Below, in pieces: positions 34,450 through 43,544 of a DNA stretch of 64,000 nucleotides (positions are counted from its first letter, which is position 1; each line of letters starts with the position of its first letter). Origin of the DNA: JABHGY01 sp964525185 (GTDB lineage: Bacteria; Fidelibacterota; Marinisomatia; Marinisomatales; UBA1611). The DNA lies in assembly GCA_964525185.1 (NCBI GenBank), contig CAZGFQ010000003.1:29862-93861 (forward strand), given 5' to 3'. The notes under the pieces were generated by a model. It had not been told where the DNA came from. It did not search any database and saw only the letters and a list, made by a program, of their open reading frames with translations. Position numbers and translations under genes: made by a program.

Positions 34450-34659
34450 TTGAAGTTGAGATTGAATGTTTAACTGATTGGAGGATACCATGCAGGAATT
34501 CATTNNNNNNNNNNNNNNNNNNNNNNNNNNNNNNNNNNNNNNNNNNNNNNNNNNNNNNNNNNNNNNNNNNNNNNNNNNNNNNNNNNNNNNNNNNNNNNNN
34601 NNNNTTGAAGTTGAGATTGAATGTTTAACTGATTGGAGGATACCATGCAGGAATTCATT
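34450..34659. other. Scaffold gap (100 N) flanked by identical 55-bp ends
   Basis: Positions 34505-34604 are exactly 100 N. The 55 bases before the gap (34450-34504) are identical to the 55 bases after it (34605-34659). Both contain the khpA ribosome site and the first codons of khpA. The most economical reading is two contigs that overlap by 55 bases but were joined with a fixed-size gap. The genome would then have one copy and no missing sequence, and rpsP and khpA would be about 50 bases apart. Confidence 0.85.
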
Positions 34660-34878
34660 GAAAAAGCAGTAAAATTGTTAGTAGATAAACCTGATGAAGT
34701 CAATGTGAATATCGTTGAGACTGAGCAAAGGATTATCTATGAATTGACCGTTGGCGAAGGAGATTTTGGAAAAGTCATTGGTAAGCAAGGTAGAAATATT
34801 TCTGCTTTGCGCACAATTGTATTTGCAATTAATGCCAAAGAAGGTGGCAAACGAGCTCGACTGGATATAATAGACTAA
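34645..34878 (+). CDS. khpA: KH-domain RNA-binding protein KhpA
   Basis: 77 residues from ATG 34645, which has a strong GGAGG site six bases upstream. The in-frame TTG at 34633 lies before that site and is unlikely. The single KH domain carries the GxxG loop in VIGKQGRNISALR, and the start MQEFIEKAVKLLVDKPDEV is typical of the family between rpsP and rimM. KhpA binds RNA, often with KhpB, and affects cell division and ribosome-linked functions. The gene is intact on the right side of the scaffold gap; the seven-codon copy at 34490 is the gap artefact. Confidence 0.92.
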   Translation: MQEFIEKAVKLLVDKPDEVNVNIVETEQRIIYELTVGEGDFGKVIGKQGRNISALRTIVFAINAKEGGKRARLDIID

Positions 34879-34885
34879 CACTTTT

Positions 34886-35386
34886 ATGGCACGAATTCAC
34901 CCAATAGCAAAGATTACAACGACTTCAGGGTTAAAAGGGGAAGTTCGGTTACGACCGCTCTCAAGATACTTTGAAGATTATGTAAAAGATAAATCATTAA
35001 TGATTGGTTTCTCGCCGGATACGTCTACTGATGTGTCGGTTGAAAAAACAATTGGTAAGGGTAAAAAAGTTCGTTTCAAATTTGAAGGTATCAATTCGAT
35101 TGATGAAGCTGAAAGGTTGATTGGTCAAACAATTTTTGTTGAAGCATCTGATTTTGATGCAATCAATATGATTTCAGTCGATTTAATTGGTTCAACTGTT
35201 ATTACGGATGACAGTAAAATGGTTGGAGTACTTCAAGATGTTATTTGGTTGCCAAATAACGATGTATATGTGATAAATGATGGCGAAAAAGAGCGGTTAA
35301 TTCCGGTCATTCCCGAAGTGGTGAAAGGGATTGACTATGATGAGAAAGTTATTTTAATCACACCTATGGACGGTTTGCTCGATTGA
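34886..35386 (+). CDS. rimM: Ribosome maturation factor RimM
   Basis: 166 residues with the N-terminal RimM domain (IAKITTTSGLKGEVRLRPLS) and a PRC-barrel C-terminal half (LIGSTVITDD, GVLQDVIWLPNNDVYVI, RLIPVIPEVVKGID). RimM binds S19 and assists maturation of the 30S head. It sits in the conserved rpsP-khpA-rimM-trmD-rplS order. Its stop overlaps the TTG start of trmD as TTGA. Confidence 0.95.
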   Translation: MARIHPIAKITTTSGLKGEVRLRPLSRYFEDYVKDKSLMIGFSPDTSTDVSVEKTIGKGKKVRFKFEGINSIDEAERLIGQTIFVEASDFDAINMISVDLIGSTVITDDSKMVGVLQDVIWLPNNDVYVINDGEKERLIPVIPEVVKGIDYDEKVILITPMDGLLD

Positions 35387-36102
35387 AACAGATTGCCCTG
35401 ATTACACCAGTCCCGGGCACCATAGAAACGCTTATTGAAAATAGTATCTTGCGTAAGGCGAGGTCAGAAGAAATAGTTCAATTTCATATTATTGATCTTC
35501 GTGAATTCGGTAAAGGGAATTATCGGCAAATTGATGATAAACCTTTTGGTGGTGGTGAAGGAATGGTCCTAATGGCTGAACCCCTACAACACGCCATAGA
35601 AGATGCAATCCAAAAAGTAGGTGGCATAGATGGAACTAGAATTATTTATCCATCTCCCAGCGGAAAAAAATGGTCTCAGGATTTTGCAAATGAATGCAGT
35701 AACGATTTTCGTTTTATTTTTATTTGCGGTCATTACAAAGGAATTGATGAACGTATCATTGAGAAATATGTAACACATGAATATTCCATTGGAGATTTTG
35801 TTCTTACAAGTGGAGAAATACCAGCCATGTTGATGGCAGATAGTATAGTCCGATTAATTCCGGGCGTATTGAATTCTTTAGAATCTGCCCTTTCTGATAC
35901 ATTTCCAAGTGGCTTGTTAGATCATCCGCATTATACTCAACCTAGAGTAGTGGATGGGATGGAAGTACCCGATGTGTTGGTAAGTGGGCATCATGCAAAG
36001 ATACAAAAATGGAAAATTAAAAAAAGAGAAGATAGGACGAAAAAAAGTCGGCCAGATCTTTGGGAAAAATATTTAAAAGAAAAAAATGAAAATGGAGAAT
36101 AG
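35383..36102 (+). CDS. trmD: tRNA (guanine-N1-)-methyltransferase TrmD
   Basis: 239 residues. A SPOUT-class enzyme that methylates G37 of tRNAs using S-adenosylmethionine. Knot-region motifs are present: KPFGGGEGMVLMAEPL, FICGHYKGIDERI and YSIGDFVLTSGEIPAM, with the C-terminal HPHYTQPRVVDGMEVPDVL. The start is TTG in a four-base overlap with rimM. rplS starts two bases after its stop. Confidence 0.96.
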   Translation: MKQIALITPVPGTIETLIENSILRKARSEEIVQFHIIDLREFGKGNYRQIDDKPFGGGEGMVLMAEPLQHAIEDAIQKVGGIDGTRIIYPSPSGKKWSQDFANECSNDFRFIFICGHYKGIDERIIEKYVTHEYSIGDFVLTSGEIPAMLMADSIVRLIPGVLNSLESALSDTFPSGLLDHPHYTQPRVVDGMEVPDVLVSGHHAKIQKWKIKKREDRTKKSRPDLWEKYLKEKNENGE

Positions 36103-36104
36103 GA

Positions 36105-36449
36105 ATGGATAAATTATTTGAAGCAACAAAAGACCAGTTGAAAACAGATGTGCCTGATTTTGGTTCAGGGGATACTGTTATTGTAGATGTACGCGTCCGA
36201 GAAGGCAATAAAGAAAGAATTCAGCAATTTCAAGGTGTTGTCATTGGCCGTCGAGGTAAAAAAACCATTGATGCTACTTTTACAGTAAGAAAAATTTCGA
36301 ATGGGATTGGTGTGGAAAGAATTTTTCCACTTCATTCACCAATGGTTGCAGATATACATGTAAAACGTCGCGGTAAAGTTCGTCGTGCTAAATTGAATTA
36401 TCTCAGAGATTTAACTGGTAAAGCAACTCGAATTGCTGAAAAGAGATAA
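36105..36449 (+). CDS. rplS: 50S ribosomal protein L19
   Basis: 114 residues, standard length for L19, a protein at the 30S-50S interface. Signature segments are GDTVIVDVRVREGNKERIQ, FQGVVIGRRG, FTVRKISNGIGVERIFPLH and RRGKVRRAKLNYLRDLTGKA. It is the last gene of the rpsP-khpA-rimM-trmD-rplS operon and is followed by a strong terminator hairpin. Confidence 0.97.
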   Translation: MDKLFEATKDQLKTDVPDFGSGDTVIVDVRVREGNKERIQQFQGVVIGRRGKKTIDATFTVRKISNGIGVERIFPLHSPMVADIHVKRRGKVRRAKLNYLRDLTGKATRIAEKR

Positions 36450-36470
36450 CCAAATTCATCTTTAATGATT

Positions 36471-36507
36471 AGCCCCTCTATGTTAACATAGCAGGGGCTT
36501 TTTTTTT
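36471..36507 (+). terminator. Rho-independent terminator after rplS
   Basis: AGCCCCT (36471-36477) pairs with AGGGGCT (36493-36499). The loop contains the self-complementary TATGTTAACATA, and nine T residues follow. The T-run ends directly at the ATG of the next gene, so a transcript must start within or downstream of the hairpin for that gene to be expressed independently, or read through it. Confidence 0.92.
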
Positions 36508-37671
36508 ATGAATACAAACGAAAAGATCATACTTACTATAACAGGACTATCTCATTTAGCAGTACATGTTATTATGTTGATATTTCCAGCATTATTTCTT
36601 GTTTTGCAACGTGAATTCAATTTGGGGATGGATCAATTAGGACTCATGGCATCGATTAGTGCATTTATGTTTGGTGTGGGTGCAATTCCTGCAGGGTATT
36701 TTGAATCTAAATTTGGCGGTCGGTCCCTTTTGCTTATATACCTTTTTGGAACAAGCATTTTTTCTTTAAGCATGTTTTGGATTAATTCCATCACTATGTT
36801 ATATATCTTATTGGGTTTTATTGGACTTTTATCGAGTATTTACCATCCTGCGGGACTTACGTTAATCTCTCGTAGAGTGAAGCATTTGAGCAATGGAATG
36901 GCTTACCATGGCATTGCTGGGTCAATTGGTTTAGCAATAGGTCCATTATTTGCATCCATATTATCGGAATCCTTTTTTTGGCAAATGCCCTATGTGGTAA
37001 TGGGTGTTTTAAATGCAATGTTAGGATTACTTGTATTAATTAAAATTCCAATAACGAGTTCAAATTCTATAGATGAAGATGTAGATGAGCATCCCGGAAC
37101 CAACAAAAAGGGATTATTGTATTATTATGGTTTTTCTATGACAATGGGATTTGTATTTGGCGGTTTTGCAACATTTATGCCAGCCCATTTCAGTCAGCAT
37201 ACTCAAGATGTACTTCCTTTTTTATCCCCTGTTGTTAAAGGCGGATTATTCACATCATTAGTATTTACCATTGGAGCTTTTGGACAAATGATTGGTGGGC
37301 ATGTAGGTTTACGGTTTCCAAAACCAACCATTTTAATGTGGGTTGCAATTCTCAATATTCCAGTTTTGTTATTGATGGGATTAACAACAGGATATGTCCT
37401 TATTTTTGTAAGTTTATTTTTAGGTATTTTTTATTTTATTAGCCAACCCATTGGAAATGCACTTGTTGCTGATTTAACACATCATGGCCATCGCGGTTTA
37501 GGATATGGAATTAGCTTTTTTCTTAGTTTTGGGATTGGCGGTGTATCAGCGGCTTTCGGTGGATGGTTGGCTGAAATGATGAATATTTCTGCTGTATTTA
37601 TATTTATGGGATTTTCCCTTTTTCCTGCAGTGTACTTTACCATAAAATTATCAAAAAAAGTCAATCCTTGA
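36508..37671 (+). CDS. MFS transporter
   Basis: 387 residues with about 12 hydrophobic segments, of the major facilitator superfamily. LMASISAFMFGVGAIPAGYFESKFGGRSLL corresponds in layout to the loop 2-3 motif. IYHPAGLTLISRR and FISQPIGNALVADLTHHGHRGLGYGI are reminiscent of the fosmidomycin-resistance/Fsr-like group. The substrate cannot be assigned. The ATG sits immediately after the T-run of the rplS terminator, with no ribosome site between; a leaderless start or a later start is possible. selA follows 35 bases downstream. Confidence 0.85.
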   Translation: MNTNEKIILTITGLSHLAVHVIMLIFPALFLVLQREFNLGMDQLGLMASISAFMFGVGAIPAGYFESKFGGRSLLLIYLFGTSIFSLSMFWINSITMLYILLGFIGLLSSIYHPAGLTLISRRVKHLSNGMAYHGIAGSIGLAIGPLFASILSESFFWQMPYVVMGVLNAMLGLLVLIKIPITSSNSIDEDVDEHPGTNKKGLLYYYGFSMTMGFVFGGFATFMPAHFSQHTQDVLPFLSPVVKGGLFTSLVFTIGAFGQMIGGHVGLRFPKPTILMWVAILNIPVLLLMGLTTGYVLIFVSLFLGIFYFISQPIGNALVADLTHHGHRGLGYGISFFLSFGIGGVSAAFGGWLAEMMNISAVFIFMGFSLFPAVYFTIKLSKKVNP

Positions 37672-37706
37672 ATTGATGAAAAATAGGTTAGAATTTCACA
37701 TCATCT

Positions 37707-39074
37707 ATGAGTAACAAAGAGCTACAGAAAATCCCGCAAGTAAGTGAAGTAATACTTGAAGTAAATAAGTATACAACTCTACATATAGACTATATAACAA
37801 AATTATCACAAAATGAAATAAAGAAAATCCGAGCTCAAATAATAAAACAAAATATATCTGCTACTCGTAAAGAATATATAAATCAAATTGTTAATAATGT
37901 TTTAAAAGAGATTGATTATTCAATTAAAAATGTAATTAATGGAACGGGTGTCGTTTTACACACAGGGCTAGGACGTGCCCCGTTTCAAGGTAAACTATTA
38001 AAAAAAATTGCTCAAAAGTTAGATGGATATGTCAATTTAGAATTAAATCTAAAAACGGGAAAACGTGGCGAAAGGCAATCTCATGTAGACCCAATGATAT
38101 CTGCTATTACAGGCGCAGAATCTTCTCTGGTTGTTAATAATAATGCAGCGGCAGTATTACTTACTTTAAATACAATGGCAGAGGGAAAAGAAGTTATAAT
38201 ATCTAGGGGGCAATTGGTTGAAATTGGTGGCTCATTTCGAATTCCAGATATCATTGAAAAGAGTGGTTGTATTTTAAAAGAAGTTGGATCCACAAATCGA
38301 ACACATCTAAAAGATTATGACAATGCAATATCCAATAAAACAGGTTTAATTTTGTGGGTTCATACGAGTAACTATATTGTAGATGGATTTACAAAAGATG
38401 TGTCATTAAAAGATCTTGTGGCCCTTGGTAAAAACAATAAAATACCTGTATTTGCTGATCTTGGAAGCGGGGCAATTATACATATGGATTCTATGGGTCT
38501 TCCTTCAGAATTACCGGTAAAAGATGTAGTCGAAAATGGCCCAATCATTACATCCTTTTCTGGCGATAAATTATTGGGTGGACCGCAATCTGGAATTATT
38601 GTTGGGAAAAAAGAATGGATTAAACAGATACATTCGAACCCGATTTATCGTGCAGTCCGTTCCGATAAAATAACACTGTCCCTCTTAGACGAAACGTTAC
38701 GACAATATCAGAAAAAAACAGTCCATAAAAACAACATTGCATTAAGATTATTATCAACAAAGAAAGCCACGTTGAAAAACCGTGGTGAAAAAATTCTTTC
38801 ATTGATCCCAAATAAAAAAATAAAACAATTAGGTTTAACATTAGTTGATTCTTGGGTTGAAGCTGGTAGTGGATCATTACCCGTTCAATCCATTGAAAGC
38901 GTCGCACTGAAATTCGATTGTAATTCAATAAAACCAAACGAATTAGCTTCTCTGCTTAGATTGGCAGAACATCCGGTTTTGGGATATATCAATCGAGGCT
39001 ATTATTTTATCGATTTAAAGGCTGTTTTACCAACACAGGTAGATCGATTAGCGACTATAATATCTGATATATAA
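37707..39074 (+). CDS. selA: L-seryl-tRNA(Sec) selenium transferase
   Basis: 455 residues. A PLP enzyme that converts Ser-tRNA(Sec) to selenocysteinyl-tRNA with selenophosphate. The PLP lysine is K288 in SFSGDKLLGGPQSG. Other family motifs are NGTGVVLHTGLGRAPF, VNNNAAAVLL, ISRGQLVEIGGSFRIP and VFADLGSGA. The N-terminal helical domain that binds tRNA(Sec) is present. It overlaps selB by one base. Together they show the organism uses selenocysteine, although selD and tRNA(Sec) are not in the window. Confidence 0.96.
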   Translation: MSNKELQKIPQVSEVILEVNKYTTLHIDYITKLSQNEIKKIRAQIIKQNISATRKEYINQIVNNVLKEIDYSIKNVINGTGVVLHTGLGRAPFQGKLLKKIAQKLDGYVNLELNLKTGKRGERQSHVDPMISAITGAESSLVVNNNAAAVLLTLNTMAEGKEVIISRGQLVEIGGSFRIPDIIEKSGCILKEVGSTNRTHLKDYDNAISNKTGLILWVHTSNYIVDGFTKDVSLKDLVALGKNNKIPVFADLGSGAIIHMDSMGLPSELPVKDVVENGPIITSFSGDKLLGGPQSGIIVGKKEWIKQIHSNPIYRAVRSDKITLSLLDETLRQYQKKTVHKNNIALRLLSTKKATLKNRGEKILSLIPNKKIKQLGLTLVDSWVEAGSGSLPVQSIESVALKFDCNSIKPNELASLLRLAEHPVLGYINRGYYFIDLKAVLPTQVDRLATIISDI

Positions 39075-40948
39075 TGATGCAACAAATTGTAGTTGGAACA
39101 GCTGGTCATATTGACCATGGAAAAACATCTCTTGTAAAAGCATTAACAGGAACGGATACCGATTCACTCCCTCAGGAAAAAGCCAGAGGTATGACCATAG
39201 ACCTAGGGTTTGCCTATTTAAATGAATCAGTCACTATCATTGATGTTCCAGGACATGAAAAATTTATAAGAAATATGGCAGCGGGTGCTGCTTCGATACA
39301 TGTGGGGTTAATGGTTGTGGCTGCCGATGATGGAATTATGCCACAAACAAGAGAACATTTAGACATTTTAAATATTATGGGTATCCAAACAGGAATCATT
39401 GCTATTACCAAAATAGATTTAGTGGATGATCCGGAATGGGTTGATTTAGTTGAATTAGATATTCTTTCCTTAATAGAAGGATCTGTTCTTGAAGGTGCCA
39501 CCATTTGTAGAGTATCAACCGAAACGCATTTTGGAATAGATGTATTAAAAGAATTATTAGAAACAACTGTAAAAAATGTTAAACTGGAAACAAAATCTCG
39601 TTTATTTAAAATGAATGTTGATAGAGTATTCACCAAACAAGGATTTGGTGTAATTGTTACTGGTACCGTTGGGACTGGTGAAATTCATAAAAATGATTCA
39701 CTTGAATGTTTACCTGGAAATATTCCTTGTAATGTGCGTGGAATACAAACTCACGGTGGAAATGTTAGCAAATCAGTGGTTGGTGATAGAGCTGCGTTGA
39801 ATTTAACCCATATAGAAAAAAAGGATATCCGACGTGGGAGTGTATTAGCATCCAAAGGTGCATTACAGACAACACATGTTATTATAGCTCAACTTCATAT
39901 GTTGAAAGGCACACATTGGGTCATTAAAAATAAGCAACGTATTCGATTGAATATTGGCACAAATGAAATATTAGCACGAATAAATATTGTTGGTGATCCA
40001 ATCAAAAATGGTGAAATAAAAAATACACTTATTACATTCGAAGAACCAATTGCTGTAGCCTCTGACGAAGCATTTGTAATAAGGTCTTATTCTCCGATGG
40101 AAACAATTGCAGGTGGAATCGTTCTTGATAGTAACCCATCTCATTGGCGTATTGAAAAAAATCGCATACAATTACTCCCAAAATCTCCAAAAAAACGATT
40201 TAAATATTGGGTTGATACTCAATGGCAAACTCCAAAATCATTGAAAGAATGGTCATTAACATTTTTTGTTTCTTCTTCTCATATTTCTAGCTGGATGGAT
40301 GAATATGGAATTATGCTTAATGAAATAACAGGGATTGTTTATAGCAAAATAATGAAAATAATATCACAAAATGCTATTTTAAAATCATTGGAAAATTCAT
40401 ATGAAAAAAATCCATTACGAAATGTTATTCCTGGAGATGCGATTTTGAGTGATTGTGGAATAACGAACCTTTGGGGAAATGAAATATTGAACCAAATGGT
40501 GCATGATTCAATATTAGAAAAACTTGGAAAAGGGTTTTCTATCTCGGGATATGAGTATAAGATTAAGAAGTCAGATATAGCAGATATGGACACGATTAAA
40601 GAATTATTTCAGGCAAACAATTTTGATCCTTTATTAAGTAAGGAAATGCAAGAATCAAGCCACCTTTCTCCGAAACGATTGAGTGATATACTTCACTTAT
40701 TAAAAGAAGATGGTTATCTATTTTCCATTGGAGACAATCTTTGGATTTCTAAGAAAATAAAACAAAACTTGTTCAATATTATTTCAAAATATTTTACGAC
40801 TCATGAAACATTGTCTGTTGGGCAATTTAAATCGTTAACAAATCAATCTCGAAAGGGTGCTATTCCGTTATTGGAATATTGTGATAAAATAGGGTGGACA
40901 AAAAGAGATGGGAATGACAGAATAAAAGGAAGTGAAATCCATGAGTAG
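39074..40948 (+). CDS. selB: Selenocysteine-specific elongation factor
   Basis: 624 residues. The GTPase domain has GHIDHGKT at residues 11-18, RGMTIDLGFAY as the switch, DVPGHEKFI, and AITKID as the base-specificity motif. EF-Tu-like domains 2 and 3 follow. The C-terminal half (about 370-624) is made of winged-helix domains that bind the SECIS hairpin. SelB delivers Sec-tRNA to UGA codons. Its stop overlaps the mutS start. Confidence 0.96.
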   Translation: MMQQIVVGTAGHIDHGKTSLVKALTGTDTDSLPQEKARGMTIDLGFAYLNESVTIIDVPGHEKFIRNMAAGAASIHVGLMVVAADDGIMPQTREHLDILNIMGIQTGIIAITKIDLVDDPEWVDLVELDILSLIEGSVLEGATICRVSTETHFGIDVLKELLETTVKNVKLETKSRLFKMNVDRVFTKQGFGVIVTGTVGTGEIHKNDSLECLPGNIPCNVRGIQTHGGNVSKSVVGDRAALNLTHIEKKDIRRGSVLASKGALQTTHVIIAQLHMLKGTHWVIKNKQRIRLNIGTNEILARINIVGDPIKNGEIKNTLITFEEPIAVASDEAFVIRSYSPMETIAGGIVLDSNPSHWRIEKNRIQLLPKSPKKRFKYWVDTQWQTPKSLKEWSLTFFVSSSHISSWMDEYGIMLNEITGIVYSKIMKIISQNAILKSLENSYEKNPLRNVIPGDAILSDCGITNLWGNEILNQMVHDSILEKLGKGFSISGYEYKIKKSDIADMDTIKELFQANNFDPLLSKEMQESSHLSPKRLSDILHLLKEDGYLFSIGDNLWISKKIKQNLFNIISKYFTTHETLSVGQFKSLTNQSRKGAIPLLEYCDKIGWTKRDGNDRIKGSEIHE

Positions 40949-43544
40949 TTCGCTGAAACCGGCAACCCCATTAATGAAACAATTCCTGGAAATTAAGAAT
41001 AAATACCCAGACACTTTATTGCTATTTCGAATGGGAGATTTTTATGAAACATTCGATGAAGATGCCAAATTAACAGCTAAAATACTCGGGATTGTATTAA
41101 CAAAAAGATCAAATGGAAAAGCATCCGATGTGCCATTGGCAGGGTTTCCATATCATGCGATTGATAATTATTTACCAAAACTGGTTAAAGCTGGACATAG
41201 AATTGCTATTTGTGAACAAATTGAAGATCCTAAGTTGGCAAAAGGAATCGTTAAAAGAGATGTTGTTGAAATTGTAACGCCCGGCACTCTTATTTCTGAC
41301 CAAGCATTGAACCAGAAATCGAATAAATATATTGCATCACTATACTTTAACCCAAAAAATGATCAAGTAGGATATGCTGTATTAGACCAATCAACTGGTG
41401 AATTTTTCCTTGGAGAAACGACTGCCAACAGTATTATTGATTCCTTAAGAAAATTTGGTCCAAGTGAGGTATTAGTTAGTAAAGATGTTGTTTACTCATT
41501 TTCTGATTGGTATAAAGAATTACGCCCTTTTATAACGCAACTTGACCCTTATGATTATTATTATGATCAAGGATACCAATTACTCATCAACCATTTTAAA
41601 GTAAAATCACTAAAAGGTTTTGGATGTGAAGAAATGGTTGATGGAGTATCAGCAGCTGGAGCACTCTTTTACCATGTTACTCAGAATTTAAGTTCAACTC
41701 TGAATCATGTTTCTAAAATTCAAAAAGTTCAAAATGAAGATTTAATGGGATTAGATGGATTTACAATTAAGAATTTGGAAGTATTCCATTCATTAGCAAC
41801 TCAAGGGACACATGGTACATTAATTGATACGATTGATGGAACCACCACAGCTGGTGGAGGGCGTCTTTTAAAAAGATGGTTATTTCAGCCGCTGACAGAC
41901 ATAAAAATTTTAAATATGCGATTAAACATTGTTGAATCTTTTATTTCAGAAAAACGATTATTGAAAAAACTTCAAATTCGACTCAAAGATACAACAGATA
42001 TTGAACGTGTTTTGGGGAAATTGAATAAATCAAAATGTTCACCACGGGAAATGGTAGGGTTATCTCAAACATTATCTATTATAGCTGACTTAAAAACGAC
42101 TTTAAATGAAGCTCCTAACGACACCTTAAAACAGTTTTCATCATCCTTTGTAAATGCCCAAGAATTAACAGAAAAAATTGATTCTACACTTAATGAAAAT
42201 GCACCCATTAATGTAAAAGATGGTGGTGTCATTCATGATGGCGTCAATCCAGAACTTGATGAATTACGTAAATTATTAAAAGGTGGAAAAGATTGGATAA
42301 AATCGTTTGAAATTGAAGAAAAAGAACGCCTAAATATTTCTTCACTAAAAGTACGATTCAATAAAGTATTTGGGTATTATATTGAAGTAACAAAGGTCCA
42401 TGCGGACAAAGTTCCTGATTTCTATATTCGGAAACAAACTTTAGTAAATAGTGAGCGATATATCACAGAAGAATTAAAAGAATATGAAGATAAAGTACTA
42501 AATGCTGAAGAAAAAATATTAGAAATTGAATTGAGGTTATTTACAGAATTAAGCATATTTGTATTATCAAAATCATCCATGATTCAAACAAATGCCTATA
42601 GCTTGAATCAATGTGACTTATTGGCAAGTTTTGCTCATCTTGCACTTAATAAAAAATATTGTCGCCCAAAACTTTCACTTGGACCCGAGTTAGATATCAA
42701 GGGGGGAAGGCATCCAGTTGTAGAAGAATTATTGCCATCTACCGATACATTTATTCCTAATGATTTAATTTTAAATGGTACATCTAGCCAAATTCACTTA
42801 ATCACGGGTCCAAATATGGCTGGAAAATCAACTTTTCTTCGTCAGACAGGCCTTATTGTTCTCTTAGCTCAGATTGGCTCATTTGTCCCTGCTAATGAAG
42901 CAAAAATTGGAATTGTCGATCAATTGTTTACTCGTGTAGGAGCAAGCGATAATCTTGCGGGAGGAGAAAGTACTTTCCTTGTTGAAATGAATGAAGCAGC
43001 AAATATATTAAATAATGCCACTTCCAATAGTTTAGTTTTACTTGATGAAATTGGACGAGGTACTGCCACGTTTGATGGTTTATCTCTTGCGTGGGCCATT
43101 ACGGAATATCTCCATGATGAACCATCTATCAATCCGCGGACCTTATTTGCCACCCATTACCATGAATTATCCGATTTAGAAAATACATTGGATCGATTAG
43201 AAAACTATCATGTAGAAGTGCAGGAGTTTGGTGACAAAATTGTATTTTTAAGAAAAATATCGAAAGGATCCGGAGATAAAAGTTATGGAATTCATGTTGC
43301 GAAAATGGCGGGCCTTCCCTTTAAAGTTTTAAATCGAGCTAAAGAGATTTTACATTATCATGTATCGGGGCAATCTTTAGAAAATGGAAACAAAATGACA
43401 GTTCCTGCGTCTAATCAAGTGTCATTATTCGATCAGCAAGAATCTAAATTAAAAGAGGCTTTATCCACATTGGATATCAATAAAATGACCCCATTGGAAG
43501 CATTAGAAAAGTTAGATGAAATAAAAAAAGACCATGGTCTATAA
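40941..43544 (+). CDS. mutS: DNA mismatch repair protein MutS
   Basis: 867 residues from ATG 40941, preceded by AAGGAAG at the proper distance; an upstream in-frame GTG at 40932 lies within that ribosome site and is unlikely. The mismatch-binding Phe-x-Glu is F34-Y-E36 (FRMGDFYETF). The ABC-type ATPase has Walker A GPNMAGKST from residue 623, followed by GASDNLAGGESTFLVEM and LLDEIGRGTATFDG. It recognises base mismatches and small loops and recruits MutL. It overlaps the selB stop by eight bases. Confidence 0.97.
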   Translation: MSSSLKPATPLMKQFLEIKNKYPDTLLLFRMGDFYETFDEDAKLTAKILGIVLTKRSNGKASDVPLAGFPYHAIDNYLPKLVKAGHRIAICEQIEDPKLAKGIVKRDVVEIVTPGTLISDQALNQKSNKYIASLYFNPKNDQVGYAVLDQSTGEFFLGETTANSIIDSLRKFGPSEVLVSKDVVYSFSDWYKELRPFITQLDPYDYYYDQGYQLLINHFKVKSLKGFGCEEMVDGVSAAGALFYHVTQNLSSTLNHVSKIQKVQNEDLMGLDGFTIKNLEVFHSLATQGTHGTLIDTIDGTTTAGGGRLLKRWLFQPLTDIKILNMRLNIVESFISEKRLLKKLQIRLKDTTDIERVLGKLNKSKCSPREMVGLSQTLSIIADLKTTLNEAPNDTLKQFSSSFVNAQELTEKIDSTLNENAPINVKDGGVIHDGVNPELDELRKLLKGGKDWIKSFEIEEKERLNISSLKVRFNKVFGYYIEVTKVHADKVPDFYIRKQTLVNSERYITEELKEYEDKVLNAEEKILEIELRLFTELSIFVLSKSSMIQTNAYSLNQCDLLASFAHLALNKKYCRPKLSLGPELDIKGGRHPVVEELLPSTDTFIPNDLILNGTSSQIHLITGPNMAGKSTFLRQTGLIVLLAQIGSFVPANEAKIGIVDQLFTRVGASDNLAGGESTFLVEMNEAANILNNATSNSLVLLDEIGRGTATFDGLSLAWAITEYLHDEPSINPRTLFATHYHELSDLENTLDRLENYHVEVQEFGDKIVFLRKISKGSGDKSYGIHVAKMAGLPFKVLNRAKEILHYHVSGQSLENGNKMTVPASNQVSLFDQQESKLKEALSTLDINKMTPLEALEKLDEIKKDHGL

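Noticed and set aside
34490..34504. A second khpA start before the gap
   Set aside because: It is the same 55-base sequence that follows the gap; treated as a contig-overlap artefact.
34335..34703. Frames crossing the N stretch on both strands
   Set aside because: They consist of undefined residues flanked by the duplicated contig ends and do not represent genes.
39214..39636. 140-residue antisense frame over selB
   Set aside because: Lies wholly within a conserved GTPase gene; composition is typical of a shadow frame.
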